A DNA stretch of 64,000 nt. Source: Cacajao melanocephalus (Eukaryota > Chordata > Mammalia > Primates > Pitheciidae). Below, piece by piece: positions 11,930-22,697 of this stretch. The notes beneath the pieces are model-generated. The model did no database searches. It was given only the letters and a program-made list of their open reading frames with translations, and was not told the DNA's origin. The position numbers were made by a program, and so were the translations under genes. The stretch covers positions 1 to 64,000 of the forward strand of contig CAUYLG010018048.1 of the NCBI GenBank assembly GCA_963573385.1. The letters run 5' to 3'. The first letter of the stretch is position 1; every line of letters begins with the position of its first letter.

Positions 11930-12535
11930 AGAGGAATAAAAACTCTCATGAAAAACCAAGACATTAAAAAAGAACAGGAACATCTAGAAAACAACCAAAT
12001 AGAACAATTCAAGATAAAAAAAATCATGAATAAAATTAAACATAGTGGCCAACTTTAAGAGCACATCAGGCATGGTTGAAGAGAGAGTTAGTGATATGAA
12101 AGCTGTATCTGAGGAAATTACCCAAAGTGCTGCAGAGAAAGATAAAGAGGGCTGCAATCCAAAAGAGAAATTAAAAGATATGGAAGATTAAAGTTACAAC
12201 CTAGGTCTAATGGAAATTTCAAAAGGAGAAAATGGAGAAAGGGCAATATTTTAAGTGAAAATGGCTGTGAATTTTCTAGAAGTTATAAAAGGCAGAAGCA
12301 GATTGAATTTTCCAAAACTCATAAAAGGCAAAAGCAGATTCTCACATTGAAGAAGCACACTGAATCCCGTGCATAATATAAAATCTATAGCTAGATGCAT
12401 CATATGAAGTGCAGAACACTGAAGACAAGGGAATTCTAGTGGAAGAGCAAGTGGAGAGAAAAGACAGTATATGAAGGGACAATTATTAGAATAACAGGGG
12501 ACATCAGCCTAATAACGACCAGAAGACAAGTCTGA
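11930..12535 (+). mobile_element. L1M/HAL1-type ORF1 remnant
   Basis: GTGATATGAAAGCTGTATCT, GAGGAAATTACCCAAAGTGC, TATGGAAGATTAAAGTTACA, AATTTTCTAGAAGTTATAA and ACCAGAAGACAAGTCTGA follow the order of an ancient L1/HAL1 ORF1: coiled-coil end, RNA-binding core, then the segment with GCCAGAAGACAGTGG. It has many stops and frameshifts. A 36-bp local tandem duplication lies inside it at 12269-12340. Confidence 0.62.
12269..12340. repeat. Two-copy 36-bp tandem duplication
   Basis: Positions 12269-12304 and 12305-12340 are adjacent direct copies, 31 of 36 bases identical. Both start GAATTTTC and end AAGCAGATT. It lies in the ORF1-like LINE remnant and has no counterpart in the consensus I remember, so it is a local event. 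Confidence 0.9.
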
Positions 12536-12660
12536 TCAATTATCAGAAACACCTGAAAGCACATTAAAATACAATATTATGGTTCTACTCCATACTCCAA
12601 GGTAGGTTCAGAAATACGCATATTAAAAAAGCTTCTTGGGTCATCAAGTAGGTTTAAAAA
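12530..12660 (+). mobile_element. MER5-like hAT-Charlie DNA transposon fragment
   Basis: ATCAGAAACACCTGAAAGCA, then TTCTACTCCATACTCCAAGG and CATATTAAAAAAGCTTCTTG, resembles the MER5 plan (ATCAGAATCACCTGGAG, GGGCCCCACC, TTTCTAACAAGTTCCCAGG). Terminal inverted repeats are not clear, so this is tentative. Confidence 0.5.
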
Positions 12661-13274
12661 CTCTTTTATTCCTTACCACCATATACATAAGTAGACATAT
12701 ATGTATGTATACTCACACACACTGATCTCAAGGCTTTAATTAAATTTACTTCGCAGCCTCCCCCACTAAAAAAATGAAGGAATTGAAATCATCACCAAGG
12801 ATAATTTCTAGAGCGTATTTTTCCCCAGTAATTTCTAGAGGAGCCCTGCTATATGGTGCCAGAAGCTTATCCAAAAAGAACAAGGAAAAGGCATACAAAC
12901 ATCTTTGAGCTCACAGTTCCATTTCTGCTTCCATCTTAACTAACATATGCATGATTTAGATTGAAGGACGTGTTGTTCCAGCTAATAACTCCAGAATCCT
13001 GTGTGTTTGTGTGATGAGATAAATGAATGATCCCATATTTGTGGAACCTTTGGCAAGATATGCTTCCTATCTTACTTGATATTTCATATCAAAAACAAAA
13101 GGACACCTTGACCTGCCAGTACCAGAATTTAGTCTACTTTGCCTTTATAGACATCTGTTCTCAGATTAACGGTGGTTTATATAATTGCTATAATAAAGGA
13201 TAATTTTATATTAAAGTAATACTGGCTACACTTAGAACATTTATAATAGTCATGCTATTTGAACTAGTAGCAAT
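12661..13274. other. No recognised gene or repeat
   Basis: About 610 bp without a named element, with a short CA/TG-rich patch at about 12685-12722. It leads into an old L1. Confidence 0.42.
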
Positions 13275-13450
13275 ACCTCCAGGAATTTTTCTTAAATATC
13301 CCAAACCTATACATACAGAAACCTTTATCCTCAAGGATGTTCATTGCAGTATTAAATATGATAGGTAAAACTCTGGAAATCTCTAAAAGAGTTGGAAGGC
13401 AATAAGATCTTGTTATACTGTTCCAGACACAGATAATAATGTATTTTTTC

Positions 13451-13479
13451 TTGGCTTGAACTCCTCACACATATACTTT
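13451..13479. repeat. 29-bp segment repeated at 14910-14938
   Basis: TTGGCTTGAACTCC followed by T, then CACACATAT and ACTTT, recurs at 14910-14938 with two substitutions (27 of 29 identical). The first copy is part of a segment foreign to the surrounding L1. Confidence 0.8.
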
Positions 13480-13852
13480 GTTTTTTCCCTTTTAATAGGG
13501 AATGCTTAGATAAATAATGGTACATCCACATGGCAGAACTATGCCAGTTTAAAAATTATGCTTTTAACAATCAGTTCAAAACAAGAAGAAATAAAAATGT
13601 GCCATATACACATAAAGAAATATCTAACCTCATTGGTAATAAAGGACATAATTTCATTGTTACCCACTGGAATACCACATGGTTTTTCTTTAATGATTCA
13701 TAATGGCCAGTGTTGGTGAAGTCATAGAGAAATGAGTATCACTTTGCTACTGGTAGTGTAAATTGGTATGTACTTTCCAGATAAAAATTTGGTAGTATGT
13801 AGCCAAAGCCTGAAAAATTCGTGTAAATTATTTTTTGCTTAGCAATTCCATG

Positions 13853-13885
<33 letters not shown>

Positions 13886-13893
13886 TGTGTGTT
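13853..13893. repeat. (TG)n microsatellite
   Basis: About 20 TG units with one TA interruption, inside the old L1. Confidence 0.95.
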
Positions 13894-14271
13894 GATGTGT
13901 TTTTAAATTAGGACAAGGATAGCATTTCTTATATTATGAAAAATTGGAATATCTTAAGTGCCCAAAAGTAGAAATTATTTAAATAAAAATGATGCTATAT
14001 AATAAGATACAGTTAGAAAAGATATTCATAATACATAGGTAATAATAAAAAAATACAAAATTCCATATAAAAAACAGTAATGTTGTTAAATTATAGATAA
14101 GAACACATAAAATGTCAAGAAAAAAATGTAGTAAGAATTGATAATAATTATCTCTGAGAGGTAGAGACAATGGTGGTTTTTATTTTCTTTGCTTTTTGCA
14201 TAGCATTTTTTTTACATTTTGCAATGACATTTTAATATTTTAATAAAAGTAAAATGTAAACTTAGGTCATA

Positions 14272-15289
14272 ACAGTTTTTTTAATAAGATGAGATAATGT
14301 CAATTATGGCAAAAGATAAAGATTGCTTTACAATTACAACTAGGTAGGAATGTGTACATTAAAATAAAGAAAGAAAAAAAGAAGGAAGAAAGAAAGGGAA
14401 TGAAGGATGAAAGGCAGACAGGCTGGAGGACATCTCTTCTAACCAATTTTCTTTGACAAGTAGAATCTGGGGCATATATTTTCAACTCTCATGAACTTTT
14501 ATACTTTCTAATATATTACCAATTTTATACTTAGAAAAACTAGAAAGAATTTTATTTTTTAAATATAAAATTGAACTTAACAAAGTAATCGGCATCTTTC
14601 TGCCATATTTTATTTTATTCACTTCTCTGCTATATCAAGTCTCCATTTTTAGGCCTAACATCAAGTTTCTGGGCTCAACCAAGCCACCACTTTAGGGAAA
14701 TTTACATAAAATTTCTCTACTGAATTTATTATTTCAGTCAGTGACAACAAGACTTTCTAGAATCCTCTTGTGACTCTAGCAGGGAGCTGAGCAGGATTAG
14801 ACCTTGCTCATCTCCACTCAGCATTCCATCTCTGTCTCCAGAGGGGATGGAAAGCTGCTATGAGATCTTGGCACCACTTTGCAGACTCATGTTGTAGTGA
14901 ATTTGCTTTTTGGCTTGAACTCCCCACACATATGCTTTCCCTTTCCGCTTTCAAGCAGAGGGCTCCTTGCCTGCACCAGTCTGGATGTCAGCAGGTGGCC
15001 TGCTGGCCTCAAAAGCTTTCTGCATGAATTACTGTGTGTGGTTTCTGCACATTGAAACTTGGCACCCACACATACACACACCGCCCTTGCTCCTTTCCCC
15101 TCTCCCTGCAACACTCTGTATTCCATAGAAGCCATCCAGATTTTTGGCTTGGATATTGGGCCAAAGCAAGACTTTCCTCAAAGAATCACCTAGTTTCTGT
15201 TTGTTAAGAACCGTACCTCATTCCCCTTTCCAGACAAAGCATGCGTTTCCATCACTTTCCAGCTTGTAGGCTCTCCTTCTCCAGTCCAG
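14272..15289. other. No recognised gene or repeat; purine-rich tract
   Basis: About 1 kb. A (GAAA/GGAA)n-like purine tract lies at 14358-14420. The second copy of a 29-bp repeat lies at 14910-14938. An antisense 82-codon frame at 14887-15135 spans CA-rich text and has no recognisable domain. Confidence 0.45.
14358..14420. repeat. Purine-rich (GAAA)n-like low-complexity tract
   Basis: Nearly pure A/G with irregular GAAA, GAAG and GGAA units. It is low complexity and not part of an Alu or L1 tail that I can identify. Confidence 0.85.
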
Positions 15290-15790
15290 ACTGCATATAA
15301 CTACCAGAAAAAGTGGATCTGGTCACTCAGTGTCTCTAGAATCTTCTGTAGCTCCCCTCACATTCAGAATTATGTATGTATTTCTTAGGTGGTTCACAAT
15401 AGGATCCCAAGTTATCTACTCGGCCCTCATCTTTACCACACATTTCCCACCTTTTTTCTGTGGCATAACATGAAGTTTCTGGACTTTACCTGCTTTCTGA
15501 CCCACCTCTGCTTTTCCATCTGCTGTTCCTTTTTGCCTTTGCACTTTTTCCCCTGGCTAATACCTCCTTATCCTTCAAAAGTTCATTTGAGTGTCATTTC
15601 CACTGGAAAGCCTATCCTGACTCCACCACCTTCCCCTGTACCCCCATCCAACCCAAGATATTCTTGTGCATTACTCCTACAAACATTGAATAGTATTTGC
15701 CAGTAATCTCTGTCCTTCACTGGATCCCAAGGTCCTTGCAGGCAGAGACAGGGCCTTTTTGTGCTTTTATTCTAGCACCTAGCCTAGCTT
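15290..15790 (+). mobile_element. L2 LINE, ORF end and 3' UTR
   Basis: CTTTGCACTTTTTCCCCTGG, CCTCCTTATCCTTCAAAAGT, CTGGAAAGCCTATCCTGACT, CCCAAGGTCCTTGCAGGCAG, AGACAGGGCCTTTTTGTGCT and CTAGCACCTAGCCTAG follow the sense L2 3' region in order. The 105-codon frame at 15389-15706 is translated from this L2 and is not a gene. Confidence 0.85.
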
Positions 15791-15799
15791 TCGGTAAAT

Positions 15800-16325
15800 A
15801 GCAAGCACCTAAAAATATATCCAGCCATTCTGCTCATGGGTATAATCCCAATATTTGCAAGACATGTTCAAGAATACTTACAAAAGCATTACTTGAATTA
15901 ATCCCAAAGAGAACATAATCTAAATGTCTAATACATGTAGAACGGATAGTAAATCATGTCACTTTAAATAAATCCTATACAACAGTGAGACTGAATGAAT
16001 TACAACTACACGCAACAACATGAATTAATCTCACAAACATAATGTTGAGTGAAAGAAGCCAGACATAAAAGAGTCAATGATGTGTAAGTCCATTCATACA
16101 AGCTCAAAAGCAGGCAGAAGTTGCATTCATGGTATTAGAAATCATGACAGTAGTTACCTTGAAGATATAGATTAACTGATAGGGGGCAACTGGGAGCCCA
16201 GTAATGTTCTATTTCTTGATCTAGGTGCTGGATACATGGACATTGTTACACTGTAAAAATTCATCAAGTTGTATATGATTTATGCATATGTCTGTATTTT
16301 ATACTTTCATAAAAATTTTAATTGA
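15800..16325 (+). mobile_element. Old L1 (L1MB/L1MC type) 3' end
   Basis: GAATTAATCTCACAAACATA, ATGTTGAGTGAAAGAAGCCA, GACATAAAAGAGTCAATGAT, AATGTTCTATTTCTTGATCT and CATCAAGTTGTATATGATTT are sense L1M ORF2-end and 3' UTR landmarks. 5'-truncated, with no open frame. Confidence 0.88.
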
Positions 16326-16517
16326 GAAAAGTTCCCTTTGTGAAACATATTTCTCTGTGGTGTTTAGGATAGTGATGTAAATGGAGAGTGTAAGTTTGAC
16401 TCAAGTCCATCGCCAGCTTGACTGATGCTCTTTTCCCCACTCAGAATGGTGCTGCATGGTAGAAGAGAAAAGTAAGAGAAAAAGCATTTTCCTAGACAAA
16501 GTTTAGCATTTGCTTTA

Positions 16518-16532
16518 AGAAATGTGATGGTC
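16518..16532 (+). repeat. Left target-site duplication of a short L1
   Basis: AGAAATGTGATGGTC is repeated exactly at 16651-16665, on the other side of a short L1 3' end. Confidence 0.95.
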
Positions 16533-16650
16533 ACGGGGGGAATGGAGTCAGCAAACCATCATGGCACGTATGTACCTATACAACAATCCTGCAGGATGCA
16601 GGATGTGCACATGTACCCCAGAACCCAAAGTACAATAGAAAAAAAAAAAA
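16533..16650 (+). mobile_element. Ultra-short 5'-truncated L1 insertion (118 bp)
   Basis: Only the last roughly 100 bp of the L1 3' UTR is present (GGAGTCAGCAAACCATCATG, GTACCTATACAACAATCCTG, CACATGTACCCCAGAACC, AAAGTACAAT) followed by an A-tail. A perfect 15-bp target-site duplication brackets it, so this is a complete insertion event rather than a decayed longer one. Inside it GCAGGAT is doubled (CTGCAGGATGCAGGATGTGC). Confidence 0.96.
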
Positions 16651-16665
16651 AGAAATGTGATGGTC
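16651..16665 (+). repeat. Right target-site duplication of the short L1
   Basis: Exact second copy of the 15-bp sequence at 16518-16532, directly after the A-tail. Confidence 0.95.
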
Positions 16666-17614
16666 TTTGTGTCAGCAGGTGTTCTTTGCATAGTTTGACT
16701 TCTCAACTTGAATTTCAGAAAGTGCAAATAATTTTGGAATAAGTCAGGGTATAAATAAACAAATTAGAATTGGAATTTTCCTCTTTTCTTGTTATCTCCA
16801 TCCATCAGCTCTTAAGGCTTCTGTCTTCAATGGGAATAGGCTTACTGGCTTGCACACATCAATCAAATCTGTCACAGACCTTATTGATTCACATTTCACC
16901 ACTGCAGTTTAAAATTGGTTTTCCTTTTCTTGCTACAAGAATTGTCCTTAATTATCCAAATTAATGACTTTGAGCTGGTGAAGTTTTTTTGCTCCAAGTT
17001 TTAAGAAGCCTATAAATATCAGACTATGGGATATTAAAAAAAATACATTTTCTCTCTTTAAACAAACAGATAAATGTGGAGAAAGAGCCTGAAGCTCTTG
17101 TCTCTGAGATAGCGTCAGTCATCTTGGCGGCTGCCTTCTGCAGCCTGCACACTGGAGCCAGTCCAGCCATAGCTGCCATAACTCGCCGGATTTCTCTCTC
17201 ACATTCCGTAATAAAGGACTTTCAATGTCTGCACAGATGGGAATTCTGCTGCCACCTTCTCATTTCACATTTCCTGCACTTTCTTTCCAAAGCGCTTGCC
17301 TGCCTGAAATAGAATCATAGTTTTTCTCGGTCTACGTGTAGGAATTTAGTGGGAGAATGGACAGGGTATCTGTAGCTCCCTATAATTACCACACCATGAA
17401 GTAATTTTCCTGTTGACTATAAGGTACTTAAAGAAGGCAGAAAGGTGCTCAGAGGTTTTTCAGAGAACTGCACCCGATTTTCTTTCTGGAGATGGTTGGA
17501 AAGGGCCTATGAAGAGGCAGGATGTCAGTGTTGACCGTGTGAGCCTTTAGGAAAGAGGAGGCAGTAGCCTTTGCCTGGCTTGCCACCTGCTAGACCCTCT
17601 CCTGAATCCCCTGC
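16666..17614. other. No recognised gene or repeat
   Basis: About 950 bp. A locally GC-richer patch around 17090-17200 contains two CG dinucleotides in AACTCGCCGGAT. A 78-codon frame (17076-17312) covers it. The frame has no domain I recognise and no splice context that persuades me. Confidence 0.45.
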
Positions 17615-17850
17615 CCTCATGAGATCTCTTCCCAAAGGGATATCCCTCCATCCTCTGCCTTTTTAAACTGTGCTCCCACAGAGATCAATGTCCATGTTTC
17701 TCTCTGCCTAGTTGGATTCTCTCTATCCTTCAAGACTATCTGAGATCATACCACTTCTGGGAAGCCTTCCTGAATAGCTTGAGCTGGAAGTAATTTCCCC
17801 TATGTTTGAACACAGAGACCCTAATGATTGCATATTCTTGTGTTGCCCAC
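17615..17850 (+). mobile_element. L2 LINE fragment
   Basis: CTATCCTTCAAGACTATCTG and ACTTCTGGGAAGCCTTCCTG match the sense L2 segment TCAAGTCTCTGCTCAAATG ... GGGAAGCCTTCCCTGAC. Preceding and following text is too diverged to extend with confidence. Confidence 0.68.
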
Positions 17851-17859
17851 ATGTAAAGA

Positions 17860-18065
17860 TAATATGCAGTAATAAAAGCTAATGAAATAAATGACATTAA
17901 CTGAATACTTATGTGCCAGGCACTATCTTTTCACTTTACATGTATGAAGCCAGAATTCTTACAGTGACTTTATGGGGTAAGTTATATTATTATTCCCATT
18001 TTACAGATGAGGATCCTGAGACATACTGTGATATCATACCTAATCAGATCAGAAGCTCCACTTAC
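17860..18065 (-). mobile_element. MIR SINE, antisense
   Basis: GAATACTTATGTGCCAGGCA, TATCTTTTCACTTTACATGT, AGTGACTTTATGGGGTAAGT and TATTCCCATTTTACAGATGA, then GGATCCTGAGACATAC, is a clear antisense MIR. It crosses the start of a 99-codon frame (17913-18212) that is therefore not a gene. Confidence 0.88.
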
Positions 18066-18294
18066 CATCTCTTTGACTTATTGATTTGTCTCTTTCACCG
18101 CACAAAGCTCAGGGCCTTACAATCAGTAATTGCTTGGCTAATATTTGTCTATTTATTAATGTGCTTAATGGAACTTGAGACCATGAAAGTAGAATTTGAA
18201 AAACATTTCTGATGGTCAGATACTCTACTTTTCATCTTCTGTCAACAGGGCAGGACTGTGAAATGAAATGGGTGGGGTTGATAAAAATCACCAT

Positions 18295-18385
18295 AACAAA
18301 AACAAATCCTTAGTTAATATGCAGTGTATGCCAGATGCTGTGGTAAGTGATGTATGTTCATTACATTTCTTAATCTCAGGTTTTC
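18295..18385 (-). mobile_element. MIR fragment, antisense
   Basis: GTGTATGCCAGATGCTGTGG and TTCATTACATTTCTTAATCT resemble antisense MIR (TATGTGCCAGGCACTGTGC ... TTAACTCATTTAATCCTC). Short. Confidence 0.55.
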
Positions 18386-19039
18386 CCCCATTAAAGGATC
18401 AGAGGGAGATTGAAAAATGCTTGCAATAAGATCAAATAAATAGATGAAGGCAAAGGGAATACAACTGTTTTAAGTTAGAAAAATCCTAGGTTTAGTTATT
18501 ACCCCAAAATGAATGTTCTAAGAATCCTCCTTTGGTAGTGAGACACAAATTTGACTCTAAGCTTTCTAGTGTTTATGGCAAAAACAGACACACAATCAAT
18601 TATAGCACCTACACACTAAGATAAAGACAAACCAGCTACTTGAAGGTAACACGCATAAATGTTGAATCAAACCATTTCTTCTTACAATTCTCAACGTAGG
18701 CCGTTCTCCTCTTGCAGAAGAGCAGAATGGTAAAATCCATTCTAGGAGGAGGCAGATTATTGGGCTTAAATATGCAGTTGAGCTTGGCTTAATGTATGAT
18801 ATCTAAGAGCTGGATGGACTGTACATGTTTCAGAAAAAATTCTCTATGAATGTTATTTCTCATAACCACTGGGTCATACTATCTGTGCCAGACAATTATC
18901 CTTCCCCTTTCAACTAAAACCTGCATAGGTATTTTGGTATAACTCTTATTAACATCCTTTAGAATTAGCATGCCAGGAATAGTCTTTGGAAAACCTAGTA
19001 CTGTAGGCAATATGGAACTTTAAAAACTGACTTTTCCAT
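18386..19039. other. No recognised gene or repeat
   Basis: About 650 bp with no named element and no notable open frame. Confidence 0.45.
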
Positions 19040-19530
19040 GGGGAAAATGAAATCCAAACTCCTTTGTATTATTTACGGCACTTTTCACAACCTGATCTCA
19101 ACCTGCTTTCTAGACCGAATTTATTGTCCTCCTTTTAGCACCTTCATGCTTCCTTCAAACCAGTCTCATGAAAATATTCAGTGCTTTTACTCATTGAAAC
19201 CTCATAGATGCTTCCTAGAAACTCCTCTTCTCTTTCCCTTCTCCCCTGTTTCTCCACCTAGTGGGTCCAGAAGGATGTCGCCTTTCCTGCAAACCCCGAT
19301 TCCATCTAACAATTAATTTTACCCTTTACTAGACTCCTATAGCATCTTGCTTATATCAGGTTTTATTATCCTCCTTTGTTAGCATCTCTGATTTTTCTGC
19401 CAATCTGTGAGCTCCTCCAGGGTAGATTGTGTTTTATTTACCTTTGTATCTCAGCACCGGGGACATAGTTTGACCTGGATTCATTTCACCAAGTATTTAT
19501 TGAGTGTTTCCTGCACTGGCAAAGCAAGTT
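19040..19530 (+). mobile_element. L2 LINE, ORF end and 3' UTR
   Basis: AAATCCAAACTCCTTTGTAT, GGCACTTTTCACAACCTGAT, TTTTCTGCCAATCTGTGAGC, TCCTCCAGGGTAGATTGTGT and TTGTATCTCAGCACCGGGGA follow the sense L2 3' end. The 92-codon frame at 19038-19316 is L2 ORF debris. Confidence 0.78.
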
Positions 19531-20639
19531 GGGACAATTCTCATTCAAAGATGCTACATAAAAAAAAAAAAAACATGTTACTCCACAGGTGACCCACACA
19601 TGTTTCCATTATTCTCTGAAGCCATTTGGTGCCATGCAGATTGATTATTCAATATTATTTGGTATAAAAAGGATAATCTAGTAAATGGGTTGAACTACAA
19701 ATGGAATGCTCTAAATCCTTTTTCTCTCAGTATTTTCCAGATTTGAAAAGCTCCAAAGGAAGCTGTACCTGTATGTTGCCATTTATTTCAAGTGTTTTCT
19801 CTTTTTGTGTAACATCTGTCATGCCAAAGAATTTCACTTGTGTTTGGCATGTGGATGAATCACTTCATCCACCAATGAAATGCATAGCCCCTACAAGTAA
19901 AACAGAGCAACTATCCCAGAAGACCTTGACAATATTACAGCAGAGCTAAGAGGTGGGTCAGAAAGAAAAAAAAATGACTTCTTCCTAATGGCCTGACATG
20001 AATAGGACATTTAAGAACTAAATTACCAAATTTTACTGTCATTGAAAGGGCCTATTTGGGTAAAGGTCACAGTAAGTATTGTGCAAACCTAATCTTATTT
20101 CTGGACTTTAAAAATCTTTTAATCATTCATCCATTACAAAAAGTAATATTACAGACATTCAGAGCCACATAAGCCCTGCACAAATATGAAATTTTTCATA
20201 AATGGAGTTTCAAAAGTGTGTTGAGCAATGGAAATATTTTGGGTATAGAAATTGGAAACAGTATTTGAAGAGTTACTTTGTATCAATTTGCTTATGGTTA
20301 ATATTAACCAGTTCTACAAAGTTAATGCCATGATGGGAGGGGGACAAATCTTGGGGAAGGAATATTCTCATCTTGCAAAGCATCTGCCTCAAGGGATGGC
20401 TCTGTAATGTTTTTAGACAAAGAATAGTGAACTAACTTTATAGGCCCAGAAGGTTCACGGATTCTGAGGACTCAAGGTTCTCAAATTCCTTCATCTAGAT
20501 GTTCTTATCCTATGTCCCAGGATCCCATTTTCTTTCCCTATCAAGGCTCAGACTTTGGAATATGAGATTTAGTAGAACTTCAAATTGAGCCTTCTCTGCA
20601 ATTTGACTCTCTCAGTTAGGTCCTGGGACTGATTTTTAA
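19531..20639. other. No recognised gene or repeat; A-run at 19559-19573
   Basis: About 1.1 kb. A run of 15 A starts at 19559 with no SINE attached. An 82-codon frame at 19701-19949 has no recognisable features. Confidence 0.45.
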
Positions 20640-21985
20640 GCCAATAGGCCTTAAGATCACATTATCTGACTTCAAATTATGCTACAGGGCTATAGGAATG
20701 AAAACAACATCATATTAGTATAAAAACAGACACACATACCAATGTAATAGAATAGATAACCCATAAACAAATCCATGAATCTACAGTGAACTTATTTTTG
20801 ACAAAGGTGCAAAAATATACATTGGGGAAAAGATAGTCTCTTCAATAAACGGTGCTGGGAAACTGGATATCCATATGCAGCAGAATGAAACTAGACCCCT
20901 ATCTCTTCCCATATACAAAAATTGAATCAACATGGATTAAGACTTAAACCTAAGGCCTCAAACTATGAACTTACTAAAAGAAAATATTTGGGAAACTCTC
21001 CAGGACACTGGGGCAAAGACTTCTTGAGTAATATCCCGCAAGCACAGGCAACCAAAGCCAAAAAAAAAAAAAAAAGGATAAATAGGATCACATCAAGTTA
21101 AAAAGCTTCCACATCAACAAAGGGAAGAGACAACCCACAACAAATTGAAACTACAGTGAGATATCTCTGCAGTTAAAATGGCTTTTATCCAAAAGTCAGG
21201 CAATAATAAATACTGGTGAGGGTGTGGAGAAAAGGGAATCCTAATACACGTTGGTGGGAATGTAAATTAATACAATCACTATGGGAAACAGTATGAAGGT
21301 TCCTTTAAAAACTAAAAATAGAGCTACCATATGATCCAGCAATCCCATGGCATGGTATATACCAAAAAGAAAAGAAATCAGTATGTTGAAGAAATATCTG
21401 CACTATCATATTTATTGCAGCATTATTCACAATAGCCAAGATTTGGAAGCAACTTAAGTGTCCATCCACAGAAGAATGGATAAAGAGAATGTGGTACATA
21501 TACTCAAGAGATGCAGTCATTTACAACAACATGGATGGAACTGGAGGTCATTATGTTAAGTGAAATAAGCCAGGCACAGAAAGACAAACTTTGCATGTTC
21601 TCACTTATTTGTGGGAGGTAAAAATTAAAACAATACTCTTGAAGACAGAGAATAGAAAGATGGTTATCAGAGGGTGGGAAGGATAGTGAGGGGAAGTAGA
21701 GATGGTTAATGGGTACAAAAATTAGAATGAATAAAAGCTAGTATTTGATAGTACAAGATGACTATAGTCAATAATAATTTAATTATACATTTCAAAATAA
21801 TTGAAAGAGTATAATTATATTGTTTGCAGCACAAAGGATAAATGCCTGAGGTGATAGATACCTTACTTACCCTGATGTGATTATTATATATTGCATTGCC
21901 TCTACCAAAATATCTCATGTGTACTATAAATATATACACCTACTATATACCTACAAAAATTAAAACACAATGAAACAAAATGAAA
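20640..21985 (+). mobile_element. L1 (L1MA/L1PB type) ORF2 3' part and 3' UTR
   Basis: Sense landmarks in order: TCTGACTTCAAATTATGCTA, AACGGTGCTGGGAAACTGGA, AAAAGAAAATATTTGGGAAA, CACATCAACAAAGGGAAGAG, GTGGAGAAAAGGGAATCCTA, CCATATGATCCAGCAATCCC, AATGTGGTACATATACTCAA, GTTCTCACTTATTTGTGGGA, ACTATAGTCAATAATAATTT and ATCTCATGTGTACTATAAAT. Frames are broken. The CATCAACAAAGG to AAACTACAGTGAGATA step suggests an internal deletion of part of ORF2. An A-run of 16 lies at 21060-21075. Confidence 0.92.
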
Positions 21986-21997
21986 AAATTGGCTAGT

Positions 21998-22245
21998 TTC
22001 TCATTCTTCAGCTCTCAGCTTAAATGTGACTTCACTTAAGTCCTAGGGAGTTCTTCCTTTACTGTTCTGTCTAAAGTAGATCACCTCATGAACTTCATCA
22101 TCCCTGTACACTCTTTCCTTTAGAACATGTATGACAATCTTTGATTATTGCATGTGTGTTTATAAAACTTTTTGTCTGGACTTACAGCTAGAATAAGACC
22201 TATTAAAATGTAGTGCTAGTTTAGGGCTTGGCACAAAATAGACTT
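21998..22245 (+). mobile_element. L2 LINE 3' fragment
   Basis: CTCAGCTTAAATGTGACTTC, ACTTACAGCTAGAATAAGAC and GGGCTTGGCACAAAATAG follow the sense L2 3' end (GCTCAAATGTCACCTC ... GACTGTAAGCTCC ... GCCTGGCACATAGTAG). The end is cut by the L1 pair that follows. Confidence 0.65.
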
Positions 22246-22257
22246 TTTTTTCATGCT

Positions 22258-22530
22258 GTTTTTTATTTATTTATTTTTATAAATATTTTTTATTGCATTT
22301 TAGGTTCTGGGGTACATGTAAAGAACATACAGGATTGTTGCATAGGTACGTACATGGCAATGTGGTTTGCTGCCTCCATCCCCGTCACCTATATATGGCA
22401 TTTCTCCCCATATTATCCCTCCCCAACTCCCTACCCCCGACGGTCCCACCCCCATTCCCCCCCACCACAGCTCTCAGTGTGTGATGGTCCCCGCCCGGTG
22501 TCCCGGTGTTGTCATTGGTGAACACCCACC
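22258..22530 (-). mobile_element. L1P 3' end, antisense half of a head-to-head pair
   Basis: Starts with a T/A-rich tail, then ATTGCATTTTAGGTTCTGGG and GTACATGTAAAGAACATACA: the extreme 3' end of L1 read in antisense. It runs to CATTGGTGAACACCCACC, the antisense of the ORF2 stop region. The reverse-complement tail TAAAATGCAAT is like that of platyrrhine L1s as I remember them. Confidence 0.95.
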
Positions 22531-22697
22531 AAAGAGGGGGAACAGCAGGGGATAGGGAGGTTGGGGAGGGATAACACAGGGAGAAATGCCAGATATAGGT
22601 GATGGGAGGATGGAGGCAGCAAACCACATTGCCATTTATGTACCTATGCAACAATCCTGCATGTTTTGCACATGTACCCCAGAACTTAAAGTGCAAT
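22292..22697. repeat. Inverted repeat formed by two L1 3' ends
   Basis: Arms of about 145 bp (22292-22435 and 22553-22697) are reverse complements of each other apart from scattered substitutions and small indels. The spacer is about 117 bp. The arms would fold into a long hairpin as RNA or single-stranded DNA. Confidence 0.92.

Larger units (their letters stand above)
13275..14271 (+). mobile_element. Ancient L1 (L1ME/L1MC type) ORF2 end and 3' UTR
   Basis: Sense L1 landmarks in order: AAGGATGTTCATTGCAGTAT, GGGAATGCTTAGATAAATAA then TGGTACATCCACATGGCAGA, ATATCTAACCTCATTGGTAA, TTGGTGAAGTCATAGAGAAA, and the 3' UTR at 13979-14271. The element is strongly diverged. Between about 13385 and 13492 it carries roughly 100 bp that L1 should not have, and a (TG)n tract interrupts it at 13853-13893. 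Confidence 0.75.

Noticed and set aside
15389..15706. 105-codon frame
   Set aside because: Lies entirely in a sense L2 fragment.
17913..18212. 99-codon frame
   Set aside because: Begins inside an antisense MIR and has no domain.
22228..22696. Four overlapping frames on both strands, up to 103 codons, with similar peptides
   Set aside because: The similarity on the two strands comes from the inverted pair of L1 3' UTRs, not from a gene family.
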